Positions 31,444 to 41,004 of a stretch of 64,000 nucleotides of DNA are shown piece after piece. The notes below the pieces were generated by a model that worked only from the letters and a program-made list of their open reading frames with translations, ran no database searches and was not told the origin of the DNA. Each line of letters starts with the position of its first letter. Position 1 is the first letter of the stretch. The stretch spans positions 1 through 64,000 of the forward strand of contig JAGNYW010000002.1 in assembly GCA_017984755.1 (NCBI GenBank). The letters run 5' to 3'. Origin of the DNA: Methyloversatilis sp. (lineage in GTDB: Bacteria > Pseudomonadota > Gammaproteobacteria > Burkholderiales > Rhodocyclaceae). Both the position numbers and the translations under genes were made by a program.

Positions 31444-31947
31444 TCAGCGGCGGACGCGACGTGCGGCGCCAGCGACACCGATCAGGCCGGCCAGCATGAG
31501 TGCCCAGCCTTCCGGCTCGGGTACTGCGGGCGCAAAGCTCAGGGAGCCGGTACCCGAAAGCCCTGTGGATGTGTCATAGGCAAAGTAGGCATCTGCAAGG
31601 GATGCAAAACCGGCGATCAGCGCAAACTTCGGGTCCCCGGCTTCGACCACGTAGCCCAGGCCCACGAATGCACCGTCGACAAACGCCGCTTCCGGCACGG
31701 CGGCAGCCTCGATCGTGGAGTAACTCTGCCCGAGGAGAGTGAGATTGATCGCATCAAGCGCGATCCACTCCTCTCCGATGCCGGTCAGGACGGCATCATC
31801 GAAGCGGGCATTTCCGGAAAACACGGCGCCCGCGTAGGCACCACTTTCGAGCGTGCCCGAAAAATTCCAGTTCTGGATGGCAGCCTGAGCGGGCAGTACC
31901 ACCGCCGTTGCAAGGACAAGAAGCGTGCTGCGCAATGTGGTGTTCAT
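31444..31947 (-). CDS. PEP-CTERM protein of unknown function
   Basis: A 167-residue exported protein: signal peptide (1-22), a beta-rich body, and a textbook PEP-CTERM sorting signal: VPEP, hydrophobic span WALMLAGLIGVAGAA, then RRVRR. Exosortase would remove the tail and release the protein to the outer surface or EPS. The body resembles no family I can name. It starts 30 bases after the nuclease gene, so it is probably the last gene of a three-gene unit. Confidence 0.88.
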   Translation of the reverse strand: MNTTLRSTLLVLATAVVLPAQAAIQNWNFSGTLESGAYAGAVFSGNARFDDAVLTGIGEEWIALDAINLTLLGQSYSTIEAAAVPEAAFVDGAFVGLGYVVEAGDPKFALIAGFASLADAYFAYDTSTGLSGTGSLSFAPAVPEPEGWALMLAGLIGVAGAARRVRR

Positions 31948-31977
31948 GTCTGAAATTCCTTGTATGAGATGCGGCGC

Positions 31978-34900
31978 TTACAGGCCGAGGTCGCGAGCCG
32001 GATCAATCTGGCTGCTCATCACGCCGCGCAGCGTTACCAGGGCACGGGCAACGCCGGCGCCGGCTGTGCCGTCGGCGTCGATCTGCACGCTGACGCCACC
32101 GGTCACCGCGATGATGCGGACGTAACCACCACCCAGCGCTGCAGTGCGCTGGATGCCGAGGCTGGCGAACAACGCCGACAGGTCGAGACGATCGGTACCC
32201 GGCAGGAAGTCGGTGATGGTGTCGATGCCGTCACGCACGCTGCCATAGACGAATGCGTCGGCTCCGCCGCGGCCGGTCAGCGTATCGCTGCCTGCACCCC
32301 CGGTGATCACGTCGTCACCTTCGGTACCGACCAGCGTGTCGCGGCTTGCACCACCGTTGATCTTCGCTAGCAGGTTGAGCCCGACCAGCACCGGATCGTG
32401 GTCCGAAGAGCGGTAGGGATGCGACGCATAAAGATCCTGCGTCTTGAACTCGAGGTTGTAGTCGATCACCGACGGCTCGTCGGCGTTGATGCGCCAGTGC
32501 CGGGCACCGGTAATCTGCGTACTCAGGCTGGTCGAGGCCAGCGCATGATCGAGATACCCGGCCTCGCCGTCGAACACGTACGAATAGCCGAAGGCATCGA
32601 AGCGATCGATCTGGTCGACATAGCCGTTGGCGGTGAAATCGAGGATCGGATCTTCCTTGCCGTAGGCATTCAGGTCGCCTATCACGATCACGTCGCTGTC
32701 ACCGGTGCTGGCCGGCAGGGCACTGATGTATCCGCGAAGCGCCTGCGCCTGCTGGATACGCAGCGCATTCCAGCAGCCCTGGCCATCGCCCTGATCGGCA
32801 TCGGCACCCGCTTCGGCGGGGCAACTGCCCTTGGACTTGAAGTGGTTCACCACGACGCTGAACCGTTCGCCGTTGGCGGCGGCAAAGGTCTGCACCAGCG
32901 GCGGGCGGCTATGTACCGCGTTGGTGTCGCTGAGCGCCTCTCCGACCGGGCTCACCTTGGCTGGCTTGTAGATCATCGCCACCCGGATCGCATCGGTACC
33001 GGTGCCACCGGTCGGCAGCGCCACGCTGACATAGGTCCCGGCGCCGACCACGGCGTTCAGGCCAGCCACGAGATCGTTAACTGCGGTGTTGCCATTGTTC
33101 TGGATTTCCATCAGCCCCACGACGTCCGCGTTCAGCCCGACCAGTGCATTCACGATCTTTGCCTTCTGACGCTGGAACTCGGCCAGGCCGTTGGCACCGC
33201 GGCAGTTTCCGGCGGCCACGTCACCACCGAGGCTGCAACCCTGGCCGCTCTGACCGAAGACGGTGTTGCCGTCGATGAAGGTGGTGAAGTAGTTCAGCAC
33301 GTTGAAACTGCCGACCCGAACGTTGCCGCCCACCGCCTCTGGTTGAACCTTGCGCGGGTTACTGCGCACGAAGACCGGCGTCTCGACCGGAATGATGCGG
33401 TAGTCGCTCAGGCCGGTGGTGCTGTTCGTGGCCAGACCGTAGTCGATCACACCCGTCAGGCTGGCCAGGGTATCGCCGGCGCGCACTGTATTGTCTGCAC
33501 CGATGAACGGGATCGGATTGGGATTCTGGGTACTGACGCCATCTTCGAGGATGATGCTGCGGCGGGCGTTGTCCAGTGTCAGCGCAGCCGCCTCGGGCGA
33601 GCCTGCCGGATGACGGTTGGTCGGCTTTTCGAGCCGGCCTTCGGTCGACAGCGTGAGCTGGCCGTAACGGCCGAGGAAGAAGTTCTGGCCAACGGTGATC
33701 GGGCCCTCGATGCGCACCAGCATGCCTTCATGGCGCTCGAGGCCGTCGGCCGGCATCGTTGCGATGACGGTCGGCGCGATCGAATGACCGCTGCTCAGCA
33801 CGTTCGTCGCCGTCGCATTCGACAGCTGGGTGACGGTATTGGCCAGCGTACCGACGTTGGCCGCGGCGCCGGTGTTGAACTCTGCCACGGTCGCCGAAAT
33901 GCGGATACGCTGACCCGCCGTCACGGTCGGCACCGTGCTGGTGAACACGAACACACCCTCGGACGTCGCGTCGTCGGCATCCGGCTGGTCGCTCTGCAGA
34001 TAGTAGCCATTGTTGGTCAGCCGCGTGACCACGCCCTCGGTAGTCACTGTCTGACCCTTCAGCGGGCTCGCATCGCCGCTGCCCTGAATGGCCGAAATCG
34101 GCGTGATTGCTGCGGCAGCCGCAACCGCCAGGTTCACCGTGCAGTCTGTGCCCTGCGCTTCATTGTTTGCAAAGCGCAGCGTGATTGTGTAGGAACCGGC
34201 GGCCGCAGCTGCGGACACATTCAGCTGCGCCGACGCGGTGTCGCCGTCCGCTGCGGCAGGCGTCAGGCTGCCCAGCGTCACACCGGCCGGCAGGCTGCCG
34301 ACCACGCTCAGCACGTTCACCACGCTGTCGGCATCGCTGGCCGACACGGTGACGCTGCCGCTCTGCCCCGCCTGCACGCCGAGCGCCGGGCACGATGCGA
34401 TGATCGGCGCATTGACGCCACCGGCCGTGCCGCCGTCGATCATGATGTTGTCGACGCCGACCCACTCGTCGTTGCCAACCGCATTCGTCGTGATGATGCG
34501 CAGCTGGAGCAGCGGCTGGTTGTCGGCGTCGGCCGGCAGGGTTGCCTGGACCGACGTCACCTTGGTTGTCAGCGACGGACCCTCTGCTGCGTCGGCCACG
34601 AAAGCGTCCGGAACATTGATGAAGTCACCGCTCGAACCTACCCGGTACTGCAGCGCAACCGGCTGCACCGCGTTGTCGGTCGAGCCGTCGAGATCGCGGA
34701 GGTCGTAGCGCACCGTGATGCCGCTGTGACCGGTGGCGTTCAGCGAAAGCAGCAGAAAAGGGGCATCCGCGGTGCCTGAGCCGGTCAGCGCAACCGCCGG
34801 GTCGGCCAGATGGAACTCGGTCAAGCCGCCGGTCGTGAAGGTGGCCGGATTGGTCTGGTTGGCATTCACATCGACCGGCGTGCCGCTGCCGTCCGCGATG

Positions 34901-35133
34901 ATGGTCTGCGGGTCGACGCCGGTCGCGCCCGTCAGGCCGTCACCGCGATAGCCGGTGATGCCCGGCACGCCACTCCAGTCGTCCGACGTCGTGATGAGGC
35001 CGATGTTCGACCAGTCCTGCTGGAACGGCAGGTTTTGCGGGACGTTGTCGGCCTGGGCGGCCGATGCGAACAGACCGGCGATGGCAAGCGCAAGAGCGAG
35101 TCGGGGCGATGAGAGACGGATTTTCGATGACAT
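31978..35133 (-). CDS. ExeM/NucH-type extracellular endonuclease with RTX-like repeats
   Basis: A 1051-residue secreted nuclease. In order: a signal peptide (1-28); N-terminal beta domains (about 30-335, including an Ig-like stretch); an OB-fold-like region (about 340-500); an endonuclease/exonuclease/phosphatase domain (about 600-920) with GLMEIQNNGN, VIGDLNAYGKEDP and the catalytic SSDHDP. Then come RTX-like repeats (about 925-960, GGAGSDTLTGRGGADAF) and a C-terminal module of the type I secretion kind. It would degrade extracellular DNA for nutrients or biofilm turnover. Sec signal and RTX tail together are unusual for E. coli-type systems but known in ExeM relatives. Confidence 0.9.
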   Translation of the reverse strand: MSSKIRLSSPRLALALAIAGLFASAAQADNVPQNLPFQQDWSNIGLITTSDDWSGVPGITGYRGDGLTGATGVDPQTIIADGSGTPVDVNANQTNPATFTTGGLTEFHLADPAVALTGSGTADAPFLLLSLNATGHSGITVRYDLRDLDGSTDNAVQPVALQYRVGSSGDFINVPDAFVADAAEGPSLTTKVTSVQATLPADADNQPLLQLRIITTNAVGNDEWVGVDNIMIDGGTAGGVNAPIIASCPALGVQAGQSGSVTVSASDADSVVNVLSVVGSLPAGVTLGSLTPAAADGDTASAQLNVSAAAAAGSYTITLRFANNEAQGTDCTVNLAVAAAAAITPISAIQGSGDASPLKGQTVTTEGVVTRLTNNGYYLQSDQPDADDATSEGVFVFTSTVPTVTAGQRIRISATVAEFNTGAAANVGTLANTVTQLSNATATNVLSSGHSIAPTVIATMPADGLERHEGMLVRIEGPITVGQNFFLGRYGQLTLSTEGRLEKPTNRHPAGSPEAAALTLDNARRSIILEDGVSTQNPNPIPFIGADNTVRAGDTLASLTGVIDYGLATNSTTGLSDYRIIPVETPVFVRSNPRKVQPEAVGGNVRVGSFNVLNYFTTFIDGNTVFGQSGQGCSLGGDVAAGNCRGANGLAEFQRQKAKIVNALVGLNADVVGLMEIQNNGNTAVNDLVAGLNAVVGAGTYVSVALPTGGTGTDAIRVAMIYKPAKVSPVGEALSDTNAVHSRPPLVQTFAAANGERFSVVVNHFKSKGSCPAEAGADADQGDGQGCWNALRIQQAQALRGYISALPASTGDSDVIVIGDLNAYGKEDPILDFTANGYVDQIDRFDAFGYSYVFDGEAGYLDHALASTSLSTQITGARHWRINADEPSVIDYNLEFKTQDLYASHPYRSSDHDPVLVGLNLLAKINGGASRDTLVGTEGDDVITGGAGSDTLTGRGGADAFVYGSVRDGIDTITDFLPGTDRLDLSALFASLGIQRTAALGGGYVRIIAVTGGVSVQIDADGTAGAGVARALVTLRGVMSSQIDPARDLGL

Positions 35134-35205
35134 TTGTATTTCCGGCGATGTTTGAAGGGTAGTCGAAGCGGCCCGCCGGCGATACCGGCCGGGCCGCTCG
35201 CGGGA

Positions 35206-37155
35206 TCAGACAGCGACAGTGCGCCGGCGGGCGAAGAAGCCGAGCAGGCCCAGACCCGCCATCAACATGGCCCAGGTATCGGCCTCGGGCACCGGCGAAA
35301 TGGCCAGATCGACCAGTCGGCCGGCCGCATCGAGCGGATTTGCCGGGGCATAGCGTGCAGCGCTGATCACACCACCCAGGCCACCTTCCGAGGTGGGATC
35401 GCTGATGAACTCCTGCAGCGCCTGCTGGTAAGTGATCGAAGCGACCGCGTTCTCGAATTCGATGCCGGCTGCTGCGAAGGGATATCCGTCGCCGCCGTTT
35501 GCCGTGAAATCGATCGTGGTGAGCGAGAAGTTGCGCGCGCCGCTGACCACTTCGCCGTCCCGCACCAGCACCGTACCGTCGTCAAGCACGATGCTGACGA
35601 CACGATCACCCGACGCACGCGTCGTGTCATACACGACACGCATGCCGGACACCTGCGCGAAGCGACCCTCTGCCGCGCCGCTCGGCGACGACTTGGCGAC
35701 CGAATGCTCCATGATGGTCTTCAGCTGTTCGGCATTCACGCTGGGGGCTGTCTTGACCAGATTGGTGAAGGGGAGCACGTTGAACGTGTCGCCCACGGTC
35801 ACGTTGCCGGCGCTGATCGAGGCACGGATGCCACCGCCGTTCTGGATCGCGATGTCGGTGCCGCCGGCATGGCGCATCGCATCGGCCACCACGTTGCCCA
35901 GGTTGGTTTCCGCGTTGCGCACACCCGCCTGGAAGCTGCCGGGCGTGGTGCTGGCCGCGCCACGCAGACCGTTGAGCGACACTTCCGACTGGCCGATCAC
36001 GGTGGCATTGAGCACGCCGATGTAAGCCTTGACCGGATCAACCACCGCGGTCTTCAGAAAACTGTCGCCGACGACGGCATCGGCGTCTGCCGACGCGCCG
36101 GACACGCGATACAGGTTCGAGCCGTTGATGGCGGTCACGACGCCGGTCGTATCGTCCAGCGTCAGGTTCAGTTCGCCGACGTAGCGGTTGCCGTAGCTCG
36201 AAGTCACCATGGCCACACCCTTGCCATCGGCGCCGGTGACGATCTGCGGCATGCCGGTGATGGCGCGCACGTCCCCCGGGATCAGAGCGTCGTCCGTGTC
36301 GGCCATCAGTTCATGTCCGCCACCGGACAGCACCACATCGACTCCCTTCAGCCCGGGAATCAGCACGTTGCGTTCGTTGGCGGCATTCTGAAGGTGGCTG
36401 ATCACGATGACGCTGCCGGCGCCCTGCGCGCGTGCCGCGTCGATCTGCAGCTGAACGTGAGGCACCAGGGCCTGCAGGTTCTGCGCCTCGGTGTTGGCCG
36501 CGCTGTATCCCGCAGTCAGATTGACCGCGCCCGGCGAACTGATGCTGGCCAGCAGCGGCGTCGTCACGCCGACCACGGCCACCTTGTTGCCGCCGGCGGT
36601 ACTCAGCAGCGTGTAGGGCGCAACGGTGCCCGTGGCCGCCAGCGATGAGAAGCCGGGTGTCGCGTTGAAGTTCAGGTTGGACGACAGATAGGTCGTACCC
36701 GAGACTTCGGCGAATCGTGCGGCGACGGTCGGGCCGAGATCGAACTCATGATTGCCGAATACCGCCGCATCGAAGCCGATGTGGCGCATCGCGATGGCGT
36801 CGTAGAAGTCCTGACCGCCGTCGGTGTGGGCCGAGCCGAGATTGACGAAGCTGGCGTTGAGGCGCGGCCCCGGAAGGAAGGCGTCGCCCGCGTTCAGCTT
36901 GAACACCGTGTTGCCGGCCAACTCGGCGGCCGACTCTGCTGCGAAGATCACGCTGGCCAGACGATCGACGCCGCCGTAGAAGGAAACCGGCTGCGACATA
37001 TCGTCGCGCAGATTGCCCTGAGCCGACAGCAGCCAGGACTCCTGATCACCGACGTGCAGCAGGGTGAGGCCTTCGGCGAAAACAGGAGCGGCGAAGGTAG
37101 CGGAGACAGCAAAGGCGAGCGCTTGCTTGCGCAGCGAAGCAGGGAAGGAACGCAT
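35206..37155 (-). CDS. Exported 5'-nucleotidase with PEP-CTERM-like tail
   Basis: A 649-residue protein: signal peptide (about 1-28), a calcineurin-like metallophosphatase domain (LLHVGD, NAGDAF, FGNHEFDLG, SHLQNA, GGGHEL), a C-terminal 5'-nucleotidase substrate domain (QNGGGIRASI, VLPFTN), and a sorting tail beginning VPEADTW, then a hydrophobic span and RRRTVAV. The PEP box is altered to PEA. It would dephosphorylate nucleotides at the surface, complementing the nuclease downstream. I start it at the ATG at 37155, which begins the signal peptide. A 72-base gap separates it from the nuclease. Confidence 0.9.
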   Translation of the reverse strand: MRSFPASLRKQALAFAVSATFAAPVFAEGLTLLHVGDQESWLLSAQGNLRDDMSQPVSFYGGVDRLASVIFAAESAAELAGNTVFKLNAGDAFLPGPRLNASFVNLGSAHTDGGQDFYDAIAMRHIGFDAAVFGNHEFDLGPTVAARFAEVSGTTYLSSNLNFNATPGFSSLAATGTVAPYTLLSTAGGNKVAVVGVTTPLLASISSPGAVNLTAGYSAANTEAQNLQALVPHVQLQIDAARAQGAGSVIVISHLQNAANERNVLIPGLKGVDVVLSGGGHELMADTDDALIPGDVRAITGMPQIVTGADGKGVAMVTSSYGNRYVGELNLTLDDTTGVVTAINGSNLYRVSGASADADAVVGDSFLKTAVVDPVKAYIGVLNATVIGQSEVSLNGLRGAASTTPGSFQAGVRNAETNLGNVVADAMRHAGGTDIAIQNGGGIRASISAGNVTVGDTFNVLPFTNLVKTAPSVNAEQLKTIMEHSVAKSSPSGAAEGRFAQVSGMRVVYDTTRASGDRVVSIVLDDGTVLVRDGEVVSGARNFSLTTIDFTANGGDGYPFAAAGIEFENAVASITYQQALQEFISDPTSEGGLGGVISAARYAPANPLDAAGRLVDLAISPVPEADTWAMLMAGLGLLGFFARRRTVAV

Positions 37156-37419
37156 GATCGGTACTCCGGACGGTTGCGAAATGGCTCGACGCACGGCGCG
37201 TCGGGCGGCGTGCAGATTTACCGGAGGTTATTCGCCGAACGTTACCGACAGCGGTTCCCGGATCGGCTGGAAGTGATCCGTTCGAACCATGCCTGAATGA
37301 TCCGTACGGATCATGCCGCAGAGGCGGTGATTCACCCGATCCGGCCGGATCCGGCGCGTGCATCGGTCGGAAGGGAAACTCCTGTGCAGCAAACGGGTTG
37401 CAGCACAGGTGCGTTGCCG

Positions 37420-37596
37420 TCAGTCCTGGTCGCCCGGCTGGCGGCGCGAAACCGCCTTGGTGCGGGCCCGGCCGGCCTTCTTGTCACGCCGCTGGTGCGC
37501 TCCGCCCTTCTTCATCAGCGCCGCGGTGGCCAGCGGGTTGCGCGGTTTCAGGCTACGTCCCTTGCCGCTCAGGCGGACGGCTGCTTTCTCGTTCAT
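37420..37596 (-). CDS. Small very basic protein coupled to bioC
   Basis: A 58-residue protein rich in Arg and Lys (AALMKKGGAHQRRDKKAG and similar), with no signal or membrane segment. The ATG overlaps the bioC stop (ATGA, 37593-37596), which argues that it is translated. Basic proteins of this size often bind RNA or ribosomes, but I do not recognise the family. It could also be a chance extension frame in high-GC DNA; the overlap and the conserved-looking RNPLATAALMKKGG core make a real gene more likely. Confidence 0.55.
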   Translation of the reverse strand: MNEKAAVRLSGKGRSLKPRNPLATAALMKKGGAHQRRDKKAGRARTKAVSRRQPGDQD

Positions 37597-38633
37597 CGAC
37601 GACGTCCGCTGTCGAACCGGATGATGGCGCGACCATCCTCGGTCTGTTTCGGTTCGCCGCGCCAGGCGTGTCCGTAGGTGATTTCCATCGTCGCCGGCAA
37701 TCGCCCGTCCTCGCACAGACGCATCAGCGCATCACCGAGCCGGCTGCGACGGCGCGGCGTCAGCAGACCGCGCGGCCGGGCCGCGAGCGCGCAGTGACTG
37801 CCGGTGTCGGTCAGGTCGCGATACAGGCCGGCGGCCGAATCGAAGGTGAGCGTGATGTGTTCCATGTCCATCACCGGCTCGGCGAAACCGGCTTCGACCA
37901 GCATGTCGCCGACGTCATGCATGTCAACGAAGCGATGCACGCGTCCGGGCAGACCGGCCGCGGTGAGTGCCGCACGCAGTTCGCGCAGGGTGTCCGGGCC
38001 CAGCATGGAAAACATGAACAGGCCACCGATGCGCACGCAGCGCTGTACTTCGCGCAACGCTCCAGGCAGGTCCGGCACCCAGTGCAGGGCAAGGTTCGAC
38101 CACACCATGTCCATGCTGCGCGGTGCGATCGGCAGGCGCGCGATGTCGGCGCGCACCAGCGCGGTCTGGCTGCCGCCCAGCACGCCGGGCAGCCAGCGCC
38201 GCCAGCGCGGCGTGCGTGCGTCGGCCAGCCGCAGCATGGCCATCGAACGGTCCAGTCCGATCATCTGTGCGTCCGGGTAGCGCGCACGCAGCGGCTGCAG
38301 GTCAGCCCCGGTGCCGCAGCCCAGATCGAGCAGGCGCGCCGGCTTGAGCACGACCATGTCGAGTCGCTCGGCCATGCGACGCGCCACTTCGCGATGCAGA
38401 ACCGCGGCTTGATCGAAGCCGGGAGCAGCACGTTCGAAGCCGTGCGCTACCGCGCGCGGGTCGAGGGCAAAGTCGGGCGGGACGGGCGCGGCGATCGCGA
38501 TCGACTCCGGTGGCGGCGTCCGCTCAGACCGACTTGATGTCGAGCCGCTCGAACAGGCGACGGTCGTTTTCCGCCTGCGGGTTGCCGGTGGTGAGCAGCT
38601 TGTCGCCGTAGAAGATCGAATTTGCGCCGGCAA
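37593..38633 (-). CDS. bioC: Malonyl-ACP O-methyltransferase BioC (start uncertain)
   Basis: SAM-dependent methylation of malonyl-ACP at the entry to pimelate/biotin synthesis. The Rossmann methyltransferase core has [12 protein letters not shown] (motif I), [25 protein letters not shown], and BioC-type [13 protein letters not shown]. The conserved N-terminus ([16 protein letters not shown]) begins about 50 codons into the frame. No ATG, GTG or TTG occurs in frame between it and a TTG at 38633, which lies 110 bases inside bioB. The true start is therefore unclear. It follows bioB on the minus strand. Confidence 0.85.
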   Translation of the reverse strand: MPAQIRSSTATSCSPPATRRRKTTVACSSGSTSSRSERTPPPESIAIAAPVPPDFALDPRAVAHGFERAAPGFDQAAVLHREVARRMAERLDMVVLKPARLLDLGCGTGADLQPLRARYPDAQMIGLDRSMAMLRLADARTPRWRRWLPGVLGGSQTALVRADIARLPIAPRSMDMVWSNLALHWVPDLPGALREVQRCVRIGGLFMFSMLGPDTLRELRAALTAAGLPGRVHRFVDMHDVGDMLVEAGFAEPVMDMEHITLTFDSAAGLYRDLTDTGSHCALAARPRGLLTPRRRSRLGDALMRLCEDGRLPATMEITYGHAWRGEPKQTEDGRAIIRFDSGRRR

Positions 38634-39504
38634 GAAAGCACAGTGCCTGCATCTCGTCGTTCATGGCCTCGCGGCCGGCCGACAGGCGCACGTGGCTCTT
38701 CGGCATCGTGATGCGCGCGCAGGCGATGGTGCGCACGAACTCGAACGGATCGAGATCCGGCGCATCGGCCAGCGGAGTGCCTTCGACCTTGACCAGATTG
38801 TTGATCGGCACCGATTCGGGCGGCGTGTCCATGCTGGCCAGCGTGGCGATCAGGCCGGCGCGCGCGCGGCGCGATTCACCCATGCCGACGATGCCGCCGC
38901 AGCACACGTTCATGCCGGCTTCGCGCACGGCTTCCAGCGTATCGAAGCGGTCTTCCTGAGTGCGCGTGCCGATAACCTCGCCATAGAACTCCGGAGCGGT
39001 GTCGATGTTGTGGTTGTAGTAATCCAGCCCTGCCTGCTTGAGCTTTTCGGCCTGGCCTTCGCGAAGCAGACCCAGCGTGGCACAGGTTTCGAGGCCGAGA
39101 CCCTTGACTGCCGAAATCATTTCGGCCACCGCATCGACCTCGCGGTCCTTGGGGCCGCGCCAGGCTGCGCCCATGCAGAAGCGGGTAGCGCCCGCATCGC
39201 GTGCGGCACGCGCCGCGGCCAGCACATCCTCGATCGGCAGCAGATCCTGGCTGGTGACGCCGGTGTCATGACGTACCGACTGCGGACAGTAGCCGCAGTC
39301 CTCGGGGCAGCCGCCGGTCTTGATCGACAGCAGAGTGGATCGTTGTATGGCATTGGGATCAAAATGCTCGCGGTGTACCTGCTGCGCGCGGAACATGAGA
39401 TCGGCGAAAGGGAGAGCGAACAGCGCCTCGACCTGGGCGGTGGTCCAGCGCGCAGGCGACTGGGAACGGGAGGACGGCGGCAGATGAATGACCTGGGTAT
39501 GCAT
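38524..39504 (-). CDS. bioB: Biotin synthase
   Basis: Radical SAM enzyme that inserts sulfur into dethiobiotin. The 326-residue protein has the CxxxCxxC cluster motif ([13 protein letters not shown]), the second-cluster ligands in [11 protein letters not shown], and the C-terminal arginine region ([24 protein letters not shown], partly). The ATG at 39504 is chosen; one at 39525 would add seven residues. It is divergent from comF and precedes bioC. bioA, bioD and bioF are not in the window. Confidence 0.96.
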   Translation of the reverse strand: MHTQVIHLPPSSRSQSPARWTTAQVEALFALPFADLMFRAQQVHREHFDPNAIQRSTLLSIKTGGCPEDCGYCPQSVRHDTGVTSQDLLPIEDVLAAARAARDAGATRFCMGAAWRGPKDREVDAVAEMISAVKGLGLETCATLGLLREGQAEKLKQAGLDYYNHNIDTAPEFYGEVIGTRTQEDRFDTLEAVREAGMNVCCGGIVGMGESRRARAGLIATLASMDTPPESVPINNLVKVEGTPLADAPDLDPFEFVRTIACARITMPKSHVRLSAGREAMNDEMQALCFLAGANSIFYGDKLLTTGNPQAENDRRLFERLDIKSV

Positions 39505-39575
39505 GGGATGAATGCGGGCGCGCATGAATGCGCCGAAACGGCGAAGCTGCCATTTTCTTCGAAAACGGGCTTGCG

Positions 39576-40286
39576 ATGTTGCACCGCGTGATGAACCGCA
39601 CTGCGCAGTCCCTTCGGGCACTCCTGCTGCCTCAGGACTGCCGCCTGTGCGGGCTGTCTTCGGGCGACGCCTTGCTGTGCTCCGGCTGCCGGAAAGACCT
39701 GCCGCTGCTTCCCGCGACGCATTGTCCGGTCTGTGCGCTGCCGGTGCCGGCCGCGCGGATCTGCGGCCGCTGCCTGAAGAAACCGCCTGCCTTCGACGGC
39801 ACGCTCGCCGTGTGGGCCTATGCCGAGCCTGCGGACGGACTCATCCACGCGCTGAAGTTCCACGCGCAACTGCCGCTGGCCCGATGGTTCGCGCAGGAAC
39901 TGCACGCGCTCGGCCCGCCACCGTGCGATCTGCTGCTGGCGATGCCGCTGCACCCGAAACGACTGGCGGAACGCGGCTTCAACCAATCGGTCGAGATCGC
40001 CCGTGCGCTGGCCCGGCTGGCTGGCTTGCGGTTCGATCCATTCGGCCTGGAGCGACTGCACGACACACCGCCGCAGCGCAATCTGGCGTGGTCGCAGCGG
40101 CGGCGCAACGTGCGCGGCGCCTTCGCAGTGCGCACATCTGTCACGGACCTTCACGTGGCGGTGGTCGACGACGTGCTGACGACCGGAGCAAGCCTGCACG
40201 AAGTGGCGCGCGTGCTGAAGGCGGCCGGTGCGCTGACGGTAACCAATCTGGTGCTGGCGCGCACGCCGAAGCTGCGGGGGAAGTAG
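39576..40286 (+). CDS. comF: ComF-family phosphoribosyltransferase-like protein
   Basis: About 236 residues: an N-terminal double zinc finger (CRLCG..CSGC and CPVC..CGRC) followed by a type I PRTase fold with the PRPP-binding motif [13 protein letters not shown]. ComF proteins take part in DNA uptake and processing of incoming single strands, and may be general in bacteria. Alternative ATGs at 39528 and 39591 exist. It is divergent from bioB, as in many Betaproteobacteria. A weak terminator follows. Confidence 0.9.
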   Translation: MLHRVMNRTAQSLRALLLPQDCRLCGLSSGDALLCSGCRKDLPLLPATHCPVCALPVPAARICGRCLKKPPAFDGTLAVWAYAEPADGLIHALKFHAQLPLARWFAQELHALGPPPCDLLLAMPLHPKRLAERGFNQSVEIARALARLAGLRFDPFGLERLHDTPPQRNLAWSQRRRNVRGAFAVRTSVTDLHVAVVDDVLTTGASLHEVARVLKAAGALTVTNLVLARTPKLRGK

Positions 40287-40318
40287 GGCGAACGGTCTCG
40301 TCACGGATGAACACGGAA

Positions 40319-40357
40319 AATGCAGATGCCGGCCGATCGATTCTCCCGGCGTTTTTG
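40319..40357 (+). terminator. Possible terminator after comF
   Basis: A hairpin with a GCCGG/CCGGC core is followed by GTTTTT, with an outer ATGC/GCAT pairing around it. The stem is short and interrupted, so termination would be moderate. Confidence 0.5.
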
Positions 40358-40465
40358 CATCGCATGGACCGGCGTTGATCAGCTTCTTCCGCACCCGCCT
40401 GCGACGGTCGTACGCGCGCACGGCGATCCGCGGCACAATTCGGCTCCCTGACCCGGCGTATGCCC

Positions 40466-40951
40466 ATGTTCCATATCATCCTCTACCAGCCGGAAATACC
40501 GCCCAACACCGGCAATGTGATGCGCCTCTGCGCCAACGGAGGTTTTTCGCTGCATCTGGTCAAGCCGCTCGGATTCGAAATCACCGACCGGCAACTGGCT
40601 CGCGCCGGGATGGATTACCGTGACCTTGTGAACGTGACAGTGCATGAAGACTGGGAAACGCTGGCAACCACGCTTTCGCTGAAAACAGATGATCCCCGCC
40701 TCTTTGCGCTCAGCACGCGCGGTCGGGTGGCGCACACGGCGCCCGCTTACCGGGCAGGTGACATATTTCTGTTCGGGCAGGAGACTGCCGGACTACCGTG
40801 CACCCTGCTCGACGCCATTCCGCCGGGTCAGCGGCTGCGCATACCGATGCGCCCCGACTGCCGCAGCCTGAACCTCAGCAATTCGGTCGCCATCGTCGCC
40901 TACGAAGCGTGGCGACAGCATGGCTTCGACGGGGCGCTGAATCCGGACTGA
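40466..40951 (+). CDS. trmL: tRNA (cytidine(34)-2'-O)-methyltransferase
   Basis: A minimal SPOUT methyltransferase that 2'-O-methylates the wobble base of two tRNA-Leu species. About 161 residues. It begins MFHIILYQPEIPPNTGNVMRL and has the C-terminal trefoil-knot motifs FGQETAGLP and IPMRPDCRSLNLSNSVAIVAYE. An ATG two codons upstream (40460) is equally usable. It converges with gpsA. Confidence 0.95.
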   Translation: MFHIILYQPEIPPNTGNVMRLCANGGFSLHLVKPLGFEITDRQLARAGMDYRDLVNVTVHEDWETLATTLSLKTDDPRLFALSTRGRVAHTAPAYRAGDIFLFGQETAGLPCTLLDAIPPGQRLRIPMRPDCRSLNLSNSVAIVAYEAWRQHGFDGALNPD

Positions 40952-41004
40952 ACACCGTGAATCAACCTGTGCAGACTCAGAGCGCACAGGTATGTGCGCA
41001 ACGA

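Noticed and set aside
32398..34779. Open frame of 793 codons on the plus strand
   Set aside because: It lies wholly antisense to the ExeM-type nuclease, whose domains and signal peptide are clear; the antisense frame has no recognisable domain and reflects high-GC codon bias.
37156..37260. Possible Pho box (CTGTCGG...) upstream of the exported 5'-nucleotidase
   Set aside because: Only the first half-site resembles CTGTCAT; the second repeat does not match at the right spacing.
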